From: Pseudobutyrivibrio sp.
GTDB lineage: Bacteria > Bacillota > Clostridia > Lachnospirales > Lachnospiraceae
Direction of reading: 5' to 3'
DNA: 13,638 nt
Assembly (NCBI GenBank): GCA_017557715.1
Contig: JAFYYE010000001.1
Location: 1 to 13,638, forward strand
The notes beneath the pieces were generated by a model, which worked only from the letters and a program-made list of their open reading frames with translations, did no database searches and was not told where the DNA came from. Both the position numbers and the translations under genes were made by a program. This document shows, piece after piece, positions 13,319 to 13,638 of this stretch. How positions within the stretch are numbered: the first letter of the stretch is position 1; the number at the start of each line of letters is the position of its first letter.

Positions 13319-13638
13319 TTACTCAGCAAATCTTTTTACGATGCCATGAAGTACGCGAACCACAGTGTCCATTCCCTCTGCTGTAATATGCTCCATTGGA
13401 CCATGGAAGTTGTAGCCACCTGTGCCAAGGTTTGGACAAGGCAATCCCATGAATGAAAGGCGAGCACCATCTGTGCCACCGCGGATTGCTACAGCCTTTG
13501 GATTCTCTCCCGCATCCTTTAATGCGTCGAAAGCGTAATCAATCAGGAACATGTGTGGCTTGATCATCTCAAGCATGTTCTGATACTGGTCTTTTACCTC
13601 AAGCTCGCATGTGCCCTCACCATACTTCTGGTTGATGA
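13319..13638 (-). CDS. pepT: Peptidase T (tripeptide aminopeptidase), C-terminal part
   Basis: Only the last 105 codons lie in the window; the frame is open to the edge and the 5' part is missing because of the window limit. The visible end has YGEGTCELEVKDQYQNM, then IRGGTDGARLSFMGLPCPNL and TGGYNFHGPMEHI, the C-terminal signature of PepT with the conserved zinc-ligand His (NFHG). Reaction: release of the N-terminal residue from tripeptides by a dinuclear zinc M20-family enzyme in the cytoplasm. The gene heads the visible pepT-yitT-udk cluster. Identification is firm for the family, and PepT rather than another M20 peptidase is favoured by the GGTDGARL/GYNFHG pairing. Confidence 0.92.
   Translation of the reverse strand, partial: INQKYGEGTCELEVKDQYQNMLEMIKPHMFLIDYAFDALKDAGENPKAVAIRGGTDGARLSFMGLPCPNLGTGGYNFHGPMEHITAEGMDTVVRVLHGIVKRFAE

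Overview
The window suggests a low-to-moderate GC anaerobic Firmicute, most likely a member of the Lachnospiraceae (Butyrivibrio/Pseudobutyrivibrio/Roseburia type). This is inferred from gene content, AT-rich promoters, AGGAG-type ribosome sites and the similarity I recognise in the proteins; no rRNA marker is present. Nearly everything is on the minus strand, so transcription runs from high to low coordinates. No CRISPR array, tRNA, rRNA or intact mobile element was seen.

Right end, 13638 to 11699 (housekeeping): the 3' end of pepT (tripeptidase), a YitT-family membrane protein and udk (uridine kinase) form a tight cluster. It is closed by a strong intrinsic terminator at 11699-11750.

Centre, 11675 to 2773 (the interesting part): one operon of eight minus-strand genes with its own extended -10 promoter, a 9-4-9 palindrome just after the start of transcription, and a terminator at 2773-2799. 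In order it encodes: a CooC-type nickel-insertion ATPase with the CXC motif; two 2-hydroxyacyl-CoA dehydratase (HgdA/HgdB, benzoyl-CoA reductase) family subunits; their ATP-dependent activase (HgdC/BadF family); a 52-residue single-pass membrane protein too short for usual gene calls; a stand-alone fragment-like relative of the acetyl-CoA synthase (CdhC/AcsB) subunit that keeps a Cys-x2-Cys-x5-Cys cluster; a 960-residue multi-cluster Fe-S/FAD oxidoreductase with a GltD-like core; and the nickel chaperone HypA. Three junctions are TAATG stop/start overlaps and one is TAATAAATG, so the set is translationally coupled. No CODH, no full acetyl-CoA synthase and no NiFe hydrogenase lie in the window. 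My reading is a nickel- and iron-sulfur-dependent, ATP-driven low-potential reductase or dehydratase system of unknown substrate. Electrons would pass from NAD(P)H or ferredoxin through the flavoprotein to the activase and then to the dehydratase-like pair, while CooC and HypA would supply nickel, perhaps to the ACS-like protein. This is inference from gene content.

Intergenic structure inside the operon: two gaps (6030-6146 and 7811-8003) contain long imperfect hairpins. The leaders of two genes (upstream of 10744 and of 7810) share a diverged repeat.

Left end, 2761 to 1: a CcdA-thioredoxin fusion gene with its own promoter; a 1258-1403 structured element with a plus-strand promoter and a terminator-like hairpin (candidate small RNA); a plus-strand remnant of the C-terminus of Lon protease; and the 5' part of a lipoprotein M15-family D,D-/L,D-carboxypeptidase gene that runs off the window. 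The Lon remnant and the structured element together suggest a recombination or decay scar.
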